A stretch of 64,000 bases of DNA. It comes from Uloborus plumipes (lineage: Eukaryota; Arthropoda; Arachnida; Araneae; Uloboridae). The notes under the pieces were generated by a model, which saw nothing but the letters and a program-made list of their open reading frames with translations, did not search any database and was not told the DNA's origin. The stretch is from the NCBI GenBank assembly GCA_038373865.1, contig JAXGGA010004444.1:24392-88391 (forward strand), written 5' to 3'. This document shows, one piece after another, positions 28,231 through 39,015 of the stretch; position 1 is the first letter of the stretch, and each line of letters starts with the position of its first letter. The position numbers and the translations under genes were made by a program.

Positions 28231-28545
28231 GCACTTTTCGGACAGCCTTTCGTCGCCGCTTTTCGAACATTAGGGGAGAAAAGTGCATGGCACGTGCACT
28301 TCCTAATACTACGCATAGTATAGATACAGTGGTTGAAAATCAGCGGTAATCGGTGCTTTTTAAGGAAGAAAAATGAACATTTTTGGGTTTTTTTCTGCTC
28401 TATTCGCTGTTTAATGCCTTAATATTTCCAAACCAGTGCATTACATGTCATTTAATGAAATTAAAAAATTGGTATGTTTTCTTCATGGGTAGGTACTGCC
28501 TACCTTGCCTACCCAGACGACACGTCTCTGATATATATATATATA
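28231..28545. other. Spacer ending in a short (AT)n tract
   Basis: This is a 315-bp spacer without coding signal. It ends in an (AT)n tract at 28531-28545. The next transposon inserted at the TA of that tract, and the longer half of the microsatellite lies beyond it from 29761. Confidence 0.7.
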
Positions 28546-29757
28546 CACTGAAGTGACAAAAGTCATGGGATAGCAATATGCAAATTTTCAGATGGCAGTA
28601 GCATCGCATAGAACAGGTATAAATGCGCAGTGCTTTTACAGAGCTTTCATTTCTGTTCAAGTTATTCATGTGAAGAGGTTTTAACGTGATGATGACCGCA
28701 CGACGTGAATTAACAGACTTTGAACGCGGAATGTTAGTTGGAGCTAGACGCATGGGTCATGCCATTTCGGAAATCGTTAGAGAATTCAACATTCCCAGAT
28801 CCACTGTGTCAAGAGTGTGCCGAGAGTATGAAATTTCAGGCATAACATCCCACCATGGACAGCGCAGTGGTCGACCGCCTGCACTTAAAGATCGAGACCG
28901 GCGACGTCTGCAAAGAGTCGTAAATTCTAACAGACAAGCAACACTGCGTCAAATCACCGTAGAAATCAATGTGGGACGTACAATGGACGTGTCTGCTAGA
29001 ACTGTGCGGAGAAATTTGGATTTCTTGGGCTATTCCAGCAGAAGACCGACTCGAGTGCCTTTACTGACAGAACGACATCGCTTGCAGCGACTCTCGTGGG
29101 CACGTGAGCATATCGGTTGGTCCCTAGATGAATGGAAAACCGTGGCCTGGTCCGATGAGTCACGATTTCAGCTGGTAAGAGCCGATGGTAGGGTTCGAGT
29201 GTGGCGCAGACCCCACGAAGCCATGGACCAAACTGTCAGCAAGGCACTGTTCAAGCTGGTGGTGGCTCCGTAATGGTGTGGGCTGTTTTTTCATGGCATG
29301 GACTTGGTCCTCTAGTGCGACTGGACCGAACATTGACTGGAAATGCTTATGTGCAGCTACTTGGAGATCACTTGCAGCCATTCATGGACTTCATGTACCC
29401 AAACAACGATGGGATTTTTATGGATGACAATGCGCCATGTCACCGGGCCACAACTGTTCGCAATTGGTTTGAAGAAAATTCTGGACAATTCCAACGAATG
29501 ATTTGGCCACCTAGATCGCCCGACATGAATCCCATTGAGCATTTATGGACACCATCGAGAGGTCTGTTCGTGCCCAAAATCCTGCCCCATCAACGCTTTC
29601 ACAATTATGGACGTCTATCGAGACAGCATGGCTCAATATTCCTGCAGAAGACTTCCAACGACTTGTTGAGTCCATGCCACGTCGAGTTGTTGCACTTCGC
29701 CGGGCAAAAGGAGGGCCGACACGATATTAAGAGGTATCCCATGACTTTGTCACTTCA

Positions 29758-29760
<3 letters not shown>
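28546..29760 (+). mobile_element. Tc1/mariner element, DD36E type, copy 2
   Basis: A 1215-bp full-length copy of the element at 1284-2501, with the same terminal repeats. It is inserted in a TA microsatellite. Compared with copy 1 it has a handful of substitutions and three 1-base deletions: CCC to CC near 29228, GGG to GG near 29547, and TTTT to TTT near 29746 in the right terminal repeat. The flanking TA repeat hides the exact target duplication. Confidence 0.93.
28686..29730 (+). pseudogene. DD36E transposase with two homopolymer frameshifts
   Basis: It has the same transposase as copy 1, but codon 73 is Arg (CGA) as expected of an active element. The frame is open from 28686 until a 1-base loss near 29228, after HEAMD, shifts it into a stop at 29271-29273. 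The catalytic middle continues in the second frame (GGGSVMVW, MDDNAPCH, NPIEHLW) until another 1-base loss near 29547. The last 60 codons, ending RRAKGGPTRY, lie in the original relative frame. Both losses shorten homopolymer runs, so they may be sequencing or consensus errors rather than real mutations. Confidence 0.92.
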
Positions 29761-29850
<90 letters not shown>

Positions 29851-29859
29851 TATATATAT

Positions 29860-29914
<55 letters not shown>
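29761..29914. repeat. (TA)n microsatellite
   Basis: An alternating TA tract of about 154 bp with several phase breaks (TAATAT, TAGATA). It directly continues the target site of the preceding transposon. Confidence 0.97.
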
Positions 29915-29917
<3 letters not shown>

Positions 29918-31570
29918 TAAAATTGAAAGCAGGGGGTATCGTCTCGACTAATTGGGAAAGATTTTTAAAGTCCGAGCAAAGTCCCCAATTTCATTTCAAA
30001 AGGCGAAATTATTTACGGTCGTCACGTATAAACAGTCAATACTAAAATACATATCCGAGAAAACGATCTATCATTATTCATGCCAGATCTTTCAATTGCA
30101 CTTGTTTTAAAAAGTTGTCCTCAGTAGCGATAAACGGTTCTGACGTGGAGCAAAATGTTTATAGACGGGGCCATTATTAAGTAAATAATTTGAACAAGAT
30201 TGCTTGAGAAATTATTATCCACCAGTTTATTTTCGCGTAGTTAAATTTAAAAATTAAACTAGTGTTACGAATTCTTTTGATTCTGATATCTTGAGAAACA
30301 ATGATGCCAATAAAATATTTTTTCACCAAAGCAAGATATAAAATCTTGTAGGCTGTTAACTTTATTTTGATTCACGTCTTTAATAATAAATCGCAGTTTG
30401 GTAAAGAGTTCTAGTTTTACTGTTAATATCCAAAAAAAAAAGTTTAAAAAATGGCATTTATTTTGAGCGCTTAGACTTGTTTTCTTCACTGTTTCTGAGC
30501 TTAGTTGTAGCCATAAACACAATTGGATCCGGGGGGGGGGGGCTGCACACTTTTAATTAAAAATTGGTTCCAAATATAATGTTTTGCATTCGTAAAAGTT
30601 ATTTTTATGTAATATGCTTAAAATTATATTTAGCTCACGTAATGGAATTCCCTTGTCTAATCCTTTGAACAAAAACTGCATTTTAGCTCTTGCAAAGAGA
30701 AGAAAAAAACATCTGAAAATCTCACCCTTTTTGCGCAAGAGTCGTTGAAGAAATTACGTTTTATTGGATAAAGACGTCATAAATGGAAAAGTAAAAGTTG
30801 CTTTCTTCTGAAATAATAGGATTCGATGTCCCTTAATATGACTCGCGAATGTCCCTTAATTCAGTATTGATGAAGAAATAGATTGGATTGGACAAAGAAT
30901 GTTCTTTTCCTTTCTTGTAATTACAGAAGAAAAGGGGTTCTTTTAAATCTTTTTTTTTTCTTTCTTCCACCATTTTTCTCTGTCAGAACTCGTATTGTAT
31001 TTCCTGACAGTTATAATTCGAAAAAGACATAGTAGATATGCTTGGAAGTCATTTAAAAGAGTATTCTATTTTGCGTAGATTTAAGATATTCAATTTTTTC
31101 AGCAACGTATTCTTTAATATTATTTCATCGAGTTTAAAGAAAAGAAGTATCGATTTTTATCGAACGTTTTTTGTTTCAATTAGTGACAGGATTATAAATG
31201 TAAAAGACGTCATTTTTGTATACTTGACGTGTTTGAGGTTCATCTAACAAGCTCCAAATTGTAGAGTGAAACTATCTTTGAAAAAGAGGGAAAATTAATG
31301 TTCTACGTCAAATTAAAGTTTTTGTTTAGTATTACTCTAACACTTCAATAATGTATTGCAATTCTTTTCATTCGAAATAATTGAGACGTCAATGTTTGCT
31401 TTTGGAAAATACGTACTGTTATTGAAAAAATGGAATAGATGCCGCAGTTTTTTCATTTTCAAAATTTAATTTACATTGACTGTCTGAGGATACTTATTGG
31501 CTGCCTGGAGTCTCGTTTCTGACCTATTCTAGACGTTTTATTTTTTCGGAATTTGAAGATATTAAACTTT
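29915..31570. other. AT-rich non-coding sequence
   Basis: No gene or bounded element is seen. A G-run of 11 lies at 30531-30541. Short frames on either strand here (30265-30522, 30553-30738, 31038-31247) carry no motif that I recognise. Confidence 0.5.
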
Positions 31571-31574
31571 TTAA

Positions 31575-32254
31575 CACTTTCCGGTCTAAGCCCGAGCTCA
31601 ACTCGGGGTGCCGTTTTTGTTGCAAATGACTAAGTTCGAGCTCAGCTCGGGATCAAGTTTGAGTTACTGTAGTTATGAAAATACGGGTTTTATTCGTTTC
31701 AATCATATTTAGATTTTATCTATGGATCTTTTACTTTCTTAAAGAAAATATAGTTGGCACCACCAATCAGAGTTAACTGCAGGAGATGCTATAGAATCGA
31801 GGTTTATACGAATTTATTGCGAACCGTGTGGTATTGCTCTTTGTGCAAATCCGTGTTTTGAAATGTACCACAACAAAGCAAATTTTGCAAAATAATGTGT
31901 ATTTGAAAATTACACCTTTTTTTTTTAATATTTGTTCAAGATTTGGGTAAGTTTTTAATTAAATTTGTGCATATTTTCATGGTCAAAAATGATATTTTCC
32001 TATGCGGAACTTATTTTTTTCGAGTTCCAAACATGCATTTTTTGACAATTTCTTACTAAATATTAATTGTTGTTTCACTTAAATAGGTCTTCGTCTTTCG
32101 TCATGAAAGAAAACATTTTGAAGTATTTAATAAAATTAAAATTACCAACATTAACGTTTTCCAAGTATTTTTTTTTTTTTTTAATCACGAAAAGCGACAA
32201 AAACCCCCAGTCTGGAGGGAGATGTGCGGTCGAAAAGGCTCAGACCTGAAAGTG
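31575..32254 (+). mobile_element. TTAA-flanked piggyBac-type deletion derivative
   Basis: A 680-bp element between TTAA at 31571-31574 and 32255-32258. Its 16-bp inverted ends start CACTTTCCGG and CACTTTCAGG. Within 40 bp of the left end are two GC-rich inverted repeats: CCCGAG-5-CTCGGG at 31591-31607, and a less perfect TTCGAG-5-CTCGGG at 31635-31651. The interior retains the last part of a piggyBac-like transposase. Confidence 0.88.
31773..31895 (+). pseudogene. C-terminal end of a piggyBac-like transposase
   Basis: The last 40 codons read RFIRIYCEPCGIALCANPCFEMYH at the diagnostic part and stop at 31893-31895. The spacing C..C....LC...CF..YH matches the second half of the cysteine-rich cross-brace zinc finger that ends piggyBac transposases. 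In the family this domain binds DNA near the transposon ends. The catalytic part is missing. Confidence 0.8.
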
Positions 32255-32258
32255 TTAA

Positions 32259-32952
32259 ATTTTGAGCATAAAAAGAACTTACAAAATGTAAGCTCGTTTT
32301 TGCTAGAGATTTTGTTCCTTTTTTTGTTCTGGCAGTTTTAACTAAAAACAAGAGGCTTGAGTAAATTTAAATTCATAAGATAGGTACGAAATATACGGCT
32401 ATTTTTACTAATAAAGCCAGCTCCCAATAAAACTGGTTCCTTGAGAGCTTTACATCATCTAATCAAGAATGTTGGAATGAAATGTGGACAACAGGAATCA
32501 GAAAGGGAGGTAAAAAATGGTTATGTATAACAAGCTGTCTTGAATTAGAGCTGAATCTGATGCATCTGGATAAATAACAAGATTTATCTTACTGATGCTG
32601 AAGTAAGCCATCAAAAATAAAATGGAAGGATAAGTGACAAAATCTTTTGAAAAATAAGAGATAATCGATAATATTGATATTTTGTAATAACATATATGCG
32701 AGTTCAAATGACAAAGAGATGTGGGCTCTGTCCTTTTCCTGATGTTGAGGACTGGTTTTCTCGGTTGTTGAGGACTGGACTCGTTTTCCTGATGAATGAG
32801 TTATCCAAGTGCAAGCGGTAGTCATTTAAATTCAGTTAATGACTTCGAAGTTTATTTCATAATTGTTGTACGGATAAGAAATAATGACTCTTATTTGTAA
32901 TTGATTTTTTTTCCTTTCACCAAATCAAGGTTTTTTGAGAAGTTTTTGAATA
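32259..32952. other. AT-rich non-coding sequence
   Basis: Nothing recognisable except a short direct repeat near 32738-32795, where GAGGACTGG and TTTTC recur. Confidence 0.5.
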
Positions 32953-32954
32953 TA

Positions 32955-33605
32955 CAGGGTGTCCACTCCAATCGTGGACCAATAGCTAATTTCTAAACCG
33001 TTAGAGATAAGCATATAGTTTATTTAGGAAAAAATCTCCAAATTATGAAAGGAATTTTGGGTCTATTCAATGTTTTTCAAAAAATCAAATTTTGAAAGAG
33101 TTACGAAATTTAAATTTTTATACAGCCCCCTAGTCCTATCAATCATATTTAGTAAAACATTTTTGACACTGTAACGTTCAAAACTAAAAAAAAATCACTC
33201 TTCTACCATAAAAATTGACCGAGTTATGACGTTTTGAAAAATCAAGATTTTGAAGGATTTCGCATACGGTCCCTTGAGCGATCTCTCGATGACGTCATGA
33301 AATAATGCATAATCTTGATTTTTCAAAACGTCATAACTCGGTCAATTTTTGTGGTAGAAGAGTGATTTTTTTTTAGTTTTAAACGTTACAGTGTCAAGAA
33401 TGTTTTACTAAATATGATTGTGAGGACTGGGGGGCTGTATAAAAAATTAAATTTCGTAACTCTTTCAAAATTTGATTTTTTGAAAAACATTGAATAGACC
33501 CAAAATTCCTTTCATAATTTGGAGATTTTTTCCTAAATAAATGATATGCTTATCTCTAACGGTTTAGAAATTAGCTATTGGTCCACGATTGGAGTGGACA
33601 CCCTG
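32955..33605. mobile_element. Near-perfect 651-bp palindromic MITE
   Basis: The two halves (about 32955-33255 and 33305-33605) are inverted copies with only scattered mismatches, around a roughly 50-bp centre. The ends are CAGGGTGTCCACTCC, flanked by TA (32953-32954 and 33606-33607), as for Tc1/mariner-type insertions. There is no coding capacity. A transcript across it could fold into a roughly 300-bp double-stranded hairpin. Confidence 0.92.
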
Positions 33606-33607
33606 TA

Positions 33608-34365
33608 TATTCATTATTTTATCGAAATACCCTATTTTACCCAACCTTACTTTCGAAATGGGAGCTCATATTATAGAAAAATGTTTTCAGCATCGCACAA
33701 ATTATTTTATAGAATCAGTTACTTCGAACCCTAATGGTTTGTTACCTATTCTAAAAGGAGAATAATTTGATATTTTTAAAAACATGTTTAACCAGGTTAA
33801 TTTATAATAGAGCAGGCATCCTTCTTGGAGGAAGTATACCTTATCTAAACAAACTGAAACAAATATTAATTTGAATAATCTAATTGAATGCGCTTAGTTA
33901 TTCTACAATATTTCGAAACAAAACCCACAAATATGTGTCGTAAAAAATGATACTTTAAAAGTACTTATTTTGAAACATCAATATTTGTTGAAAACAAATC
34001 CATATTCAAAACGTAAATTACTAGCATTACTCACTGAAAATCGTGTTTACTCCGTCGAAACCAAATTGTACTCTCAATTTAAATCTCATTATGATATCAT
34101 TTGCGAACTCTTTCTCTGAAAATAAAATCATAGCGAATGCTATTTTTGTATACTTGTTATTTTACTGGTTCTCTTCCGCGGCATATGCTTACAATTTTTT
34201 AGTATAAAACAGAATAGCTTTATGTTTTTCATTGCTCGAAATCTGGAGTTACCGTTTCATTAATAAATGGTTCCATATTTTGAGGATGCATAATGCAACT
34301 TTCTCCAAACAAAAACTCTTTATTAATGTTTTAATTATTTTTAGTTTTTTAAGTGGTAAAGCAGC
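33608..34365. other. AT-rich non-coding sequence
   Basis: No gene, RNA or bounded element is recognised on either strand. Confidence 0.5.
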
Positions 34366-34367
34366 TA

Positions 34368-34778
34368 CACTAAAAAATGAATGTTGTTTTTACATTATAA
34401 TACAGCTAATTTTATGATAAAAATTGCCTGTAAAAATTGCCAATTTTACAGTAAGAAACTGTAAAATGATTACTTTTACAGTACTAAACCGTAGAACTGC
34501 TAATTGTACATTAATAAACTGTAAAATTGCTATTTTTACAGTTTATTACCGTGCATTTTAGTTTCAAACTGGAACATCTGCTGCCAGTATTAGACTGCTG
34601 TTTTTACAGTATAATGCACTTAAATTATACGGCAATAAACTAAAACATCTAGCTTTATAGCAAGTAACTGTAAAATTGCTAGTTTTACAGTTTATCACTG
34701 CATTTTGCAGTATTAAATTGGAACCTCGGCAGCCAGTATTATACTGTAGAAACAACAGCTTTTTTTTTTTTTGCAGTG
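34368..34778. mobile_element. CACTG-ended MITE with ACTGTAAAA palindromes, copy 1
   Basis: A 411-bp element between TA at 34366-34367 and 34779-34780. The ends are CACTAAAAAA and, from the right, CACTGCAAAAAA. The subterminal word GTTGTTT recurs in inverted form. The interior is a chain of short palindromes of the form TTTTACAGT-AATAA-ACTGTAAAA, with diverged spacers. A second, longer copy lies at 41044-41470. There is no coding remnant. Confidence 0.78.
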
Positions 34779-34780
34779 TA

Positions 34781-35435
34781 GCATACTTCACTGATTGCGG
34801 GGAAAAACCGAGATAAAAACTATCTAATAAACGTTTGTTAAATATCAACGTCTATGGGATAATATATTTTTTTTTCTTTTTCTAATCACAGAGTTTTTAT
34901 TACTAATTTAAAGTAAATCAAATGTTCCACCAATACATTTACTTGCAATTGCAAATTAATGCTTTTATTCTGTGATAAATAGTGTCCGTACGTTGAAAAT
35001 ATTTTGGAAAATATTAAAAATATTTGTTGCAGAAATTTAACTATTTTACAAATTCTCTTCAAAGTGACTACATTTTCATAATCCTAAAATTAAAAAAAAA
35101 ATTGAATAAAAAGATTTAAAAATTAATAAACAAATAAGGTTTTTTTTTTTTCGTTACATCTTTTGTACTCATATTTCTTTTAAAAAATTTTAAAAATTAA
35201 AAAAAATATATATAAGTAAAAATAAATAAAAAACCTTGTTACAAATAAAAAGCTGAAAGATGAAAAATGTGTGAATTAGGATAGGTTGTGGAGATATTTT
35301 AAGAGATTGAATGAATATCTGATTCTTTCGAGTTTAGTTATTATTCAGATAAACTAGAAAAATAAAAGTAGTGTATATATTTATGAAAACAAACTGCAGT
35401 TTGAAGAGCTTGAAAACAATCATTTCTAATGTCAC
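34781..35435. other. AT-rich non-coding sequence
   Basis: Only A/T homopolymers and short low-complexity tracts (35090-35240) are visible. Confidence 0.5.
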
Positions 35436-35439
35436 TTAA

Positions 35440-37513
35440 CCCATTAATGCCTAGCGTCCCTTTTTAGGGACGGTCCAAAAAGTGTGTCTGAATTTTCCAA
35501 AAATGAACATTTCAACCAAATAATTGTGTTCAATTATTACTTTGGTATTGCTTCAATTCTGTATTAACAGATTGCAGCACATAACCGCTGTAAAGTGTGA
35601 TCTGTAACCATTTGATTATGATCTTTATCAAAAATTACATCATTCACAATCTCAAGAACAAAAAGCTAAGTTTTTAAAGTTATTAACAAGTAAATCTATC
35701 TGTGTTTGATATATGTGCTACTTTGATTGATGTTTTATTTTACCTTTTTTTGAAATTTTGTAAATTTTAAATTTTTTTAGAATTTTATAGCAATTTAAGA
35801 ACGTCCATAAAAAGGGACGCTAGGCACCAAAGGCTGCATTATTTAACCGTTGCTGATTTCTTGTTTAGAATCTATAATTTATATCAAAAGAAGTTAGTAA
35901 ATATTTTTAGACTGAAAAACAGATAATAATTGTCATTTTTAAAACTTATTTTATTTTCAAAATCTAATTACATTAAATTAATTAATATATATAAACTTAA
36001 TTATACAATGTTCTTAAATATTGTCTCTTCTTTTTTTTTAATTACAAAAAATATTCAAGGTAAATTTTGAAAGAAAGCTATTTCAAAAATGTAATTCTTT
36101 AAAACACTAATTATTCATTGTATTTAATTACTTTTCCATTATGCATTTAGGTGTTTATTATTGTTTAGTCTGACTATTGGGGGAAGAAGCCCTAAGCTGT
36201 TTCAGAAGCTTAGCATTTCACCTTGATGAAGAATTCAAGGATTGCATATGTGTCTGTTGCTTGGGAAGGGGGGGGGGTGCAGATTTTATTTCAGAATTCC
36301 CTGAGCATGCTGCTATGACAATTTATTTACTTCTCTTGCGCTCCTACGTGATTATTTGTCTCATCAAGGTGTTGTGCAAGAATCGGATTAAAAAATGCTC
36401 ATGAACTAAAGTTACGTTGTTCAAAAAAGAAAAGAGAGGAAGTTTTGAATAAATGTCGATGACAGGTAAAATAATATTACGTTTGTTCGGTGGAATAAAA
36501 GCAATGTCATAACTATTGCATTGAATCTTCATGGAGTTTATCCTATTGTAAAGGCTAAGCGATTGTCCAATAGCGAAAAGAAAGTAAGTGAAATTGATGA
36601 ACCAAATATATATGGTTGCTCAATACAATCGTTGGGTCGTGGTAGCCCGATCGGTTAGGCATCGGACTCGTGTCCGGAGGGACCCGGGTTCGATCCCAGC
36701 CGATCAAAGATCCACCGTCTTGATTAATGGTGGCTGGGAGGCGTTAAAAATGTCGTGGCCACAAAGTCCTCCAAGTGAAACGATACCTCTGGGGGTGCTG
36801 GGCCTAGGGTTTGCTCGACCCTAGGTTCTGGTTCAAAATTAAGAACAGAGCGCTCTTCAGGGCCCTATCCCGGTTAAACCACGAAGCTGTGGTAGGTACG
36901 GGGGACCCTGGAGTGTGAAATGAAATACAATAGTTGCATAGGGAAAAAGATCACATGCATCAAATATCGGGAACTACCGGTTTTTGATCCACTCTAAAAA
37001 ATAGTGGTAGCCGCTCTTCATTTTTATTTTAGAAACTGCTGCACAACATGCATTGAGCTTAAGAGAGTTGAGTTAGGTATTATGGGGCTAGTTGTTATAT
37101 TGCTTTAAATAAGACTCAGGTAAGATGTGCCCATTGAAGTAAAAGAGCTTATCGGAATGCAGCAAATGCAATACGTAGGTTTGCAGAACAAATGTTTTGC
37201 TGACTTTCATACTCAACAACACCAATATTTCCTTGTTCTCTGAATCTACTTCCCAGTTTATGTTAATTGCTGCTTTTATTTCTTCTTATAAATTGTCATT
37301 TTTAATATTACATCGTAGACAGAAAAAAAAATTTGGTAAAAAAGTATGTACCCTCTGGTGCCTAGCGTCCCTTTTTAGGGACGATTTTTCTTTCTTAAAT
37401 AAAAAATTTATTTTTACATGATAATTTTTTAACTATTTTTCCTGTCCATTAAACACTATTTGTAACCAGTATACAAAGTATCGTTGAAAAAAAGAATGTC
37501 AGGCATTAATGGG
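35440..37513. mobile_element. TTAA-flanked piggyBac-type element with a nested SINE
   Basis: A 2074-bp element between TTAA at 35436-35439 and 37514-37517, with 13-bp inverted ends CCCATTAATGCCT. The word CCTAGCGTCCC plus its pairing half GGGACG occurs three times: 35451-35472, inverted with one change at 35802-35823, and 37361-37383. Each forms a CGTCCC-6-GGGACG hairpin. I see no transposase motif. A tRNA-derived SINE (36635-36923) is inserted inside. The termini and TTAA duplication point to the piggyBac superfamily. Other TTAA users are possible. Confidence 0.72.
36635..36923 (+). mobile_element. tRNA-derived SINE, copy 1
   Basis: A 289-bp SINE. The first 75 bases form a tRNA-like region, with box A in the TAGCCCGATCGGTTAGGC area and a perfect box B (GGTTCGATCCC, about 36689). 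A tRNA-unrelated body follows with GAGGCGTTAAAAATGTCG and a GGTAGGTACGGGGGACCCTG tail, then GAAATGAAAT. A 13-bp target duplication with one mismatch flanks it (36622-36634 and 36924-36936), as expected for LINE-assisted retroposition. It sits inside the TTAA element at 35440-37513. Confidence 0.92.
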
Positions 37514-37543
37514 TTAAAAAGTGAAAAATTATCTGATGTAGAA

Positions 37544-37625
37544 CAGAAGTGCCGTACCTACGGCCCGTGGGACTCATGCAAACCTGGAAAACTGATTAGT
37601 GCGGCCCATTCATTTGTTCATTATT
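37544..37625. mobile_element. Possible solitary hAT-type terminus
   Basis: The sequence CAGAAGTGCCGTACCTACGG, followed by CCCGTGG and, 50 bp on, GCGGCCC, resembles Charlie-like hAT ends as I remember them. I found neither a matching other end nor an 8-bp duplication, so this is at best a fragment. Confidence 0.28.
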
Positions 37626-37980
37626 TGAAATTAAAAACGAGAACTAGTCACAAGGTCACAAACTTGGAGCCAAATATTTAAAACTTGGTTCCTGGAAAAC
37701 ATATCCAAAATTTGCATTAAAAGAGAGAAAAATCTGGTGTGAACGCCACACTACTTCCTTTTACGTTTAAGTTCCATAATGAATGCCTTAAGTGTTGAAA
37801 TTGTACCTTAGAGTGAGCAAGATAACAATTCAAACATTTACACTCCAGTTTGTCACCAATCAATGCAAAACAATGTTTTACAATGTTTCAATTTCTAAAT
37901 ATCGCCGATTTTAACATGATTCAGTGAATTTTTCATAAAATATTGCCAAGAGCGCCAACTTGAATCCAAATTCAAAAACA

Positions 37981-38460
37981 TCATTTTTTCGCCAAATTTG
38001 TCGCCAAGTTGGCTGCAAACGCCGACTAAAAGCTTGGCGATATATCGCCAAGCGGTAGCGCCCAATCATATCATTTAATCTGCATTAAAATTCACATTGA
38101 TTTACAGCAAAAAAGGGGTAAAAGATCCCCTTGGAATTATTTAAATGCAACCACAAGGGGAGGGGCACAACTAGACCCCCTCAGAGCTTACATACCAAAC
38201 CAGAAGCTTCTACGGCATACAGTTTTAGAGTTATGCGACGCACATACATACATACGCACATACATACGTATATACAGACGTCACGAGAAAACTCGTCGTA
38301 ATTTACTCGGGGATGGTCAAAATGGATTTTTCGGCTGTTTGTATGTTGTTAGGTACATATGCTGTTAGTACGTGCTGATAGGTCGAAAAAGCTACGCGAC
38401 ATTCATTCGTGGGTGAGCACAGTCAAAATTTAGACCGAAACTTGAGAGAATTTTTTTTCT
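37981..38460. repeat. Probable dispersed repeat with (ACAT)n tract
   Basis: A less AT-rich block containing short inverted GGCGA/TCGCC words (37990-38060) and an ACATACAT-type microsatellite (38245-38276). After that comes CAGACGTCACGAGAAAACTC, whose CGAG-AAAA-CTCG core folds, and CTCGGGGATGGTCAAAATGGA. From memory the microsatellite-plus-ACTCGGGGAT arrangement recurs in arthropod repeats. I cannot say whether it is a LINE 3' end or a DNA element end, and I see no boundaries. Confidence 0.4.
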
Positions 38461-38489
38461 TGATCACAATAACGTTTGCTACAACGAAC

Positions 38490-39015
38490 TTTCAAAGAGT
38501 GCTTTCATAAGCTACAGCTCCTATAGCGTTAAAGACGCTTGATAGTAACGTCATTAAAACGGAAAGCGTCAATTTTTGTAACGTTGAAAAAAAAGCATAA
38601 GCCACGAAATATATTAGAGTTAAAAACACGATTGATACTAACGCAACTACAACGGGTGGCATTAACGGTTTTTCAACGTTGAAAAAATGGTTGAAAAATA
38701 GCATAAACAATAAGACACATTAGCGTTAAAAACACGTTTGATACAAACGTCATTTTAACGGTAGGCGTTACCGTTTTTTCAACGTTGGAAAAAAAGGTTG
38801 AAAATTAGCATAAACAACGAGACATAGTAGCGTTGGAAACACGTTTGATACCAACGTCGTTTCAACGGAAAGTGTTACGTTATTTTAAGGTTAAAACATT
38901 TGGTTGAAAAACAGCATAATCAACAAGACCTATTAGCGTTGAAAACACGTTTGATACTAACGTTGTTTCAACGGATGGCCTAACGGATTTACAACGTTTA
39001 AATAACGTTTAAACA
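38490..39015. repeat. Minisatellite, unit about 107 bp, about 4.5 copies
   Basis: The word AGCGTTAAAAACACG or a variant recurs near 38524, 38614, 38721, 38829 and 38935. The spacing is 106-108 bp after the first, shorter unit. Each unit carries several AACGTT or CAACG words, GTTTGATAC-AACGT and GTTGAAAAA-AGCATAA. The units differ by scattered substitutions. The minus-strand frame at 38492-38710 is a repeat shadow. Confidence 0.88.

Noticed and set aside
36635..36710. Possible tRNA gene, given its good box A and box B
   Set aside because: The same head is followed by the same unrelated body in three places, with target duplications, so it is a SINE head.
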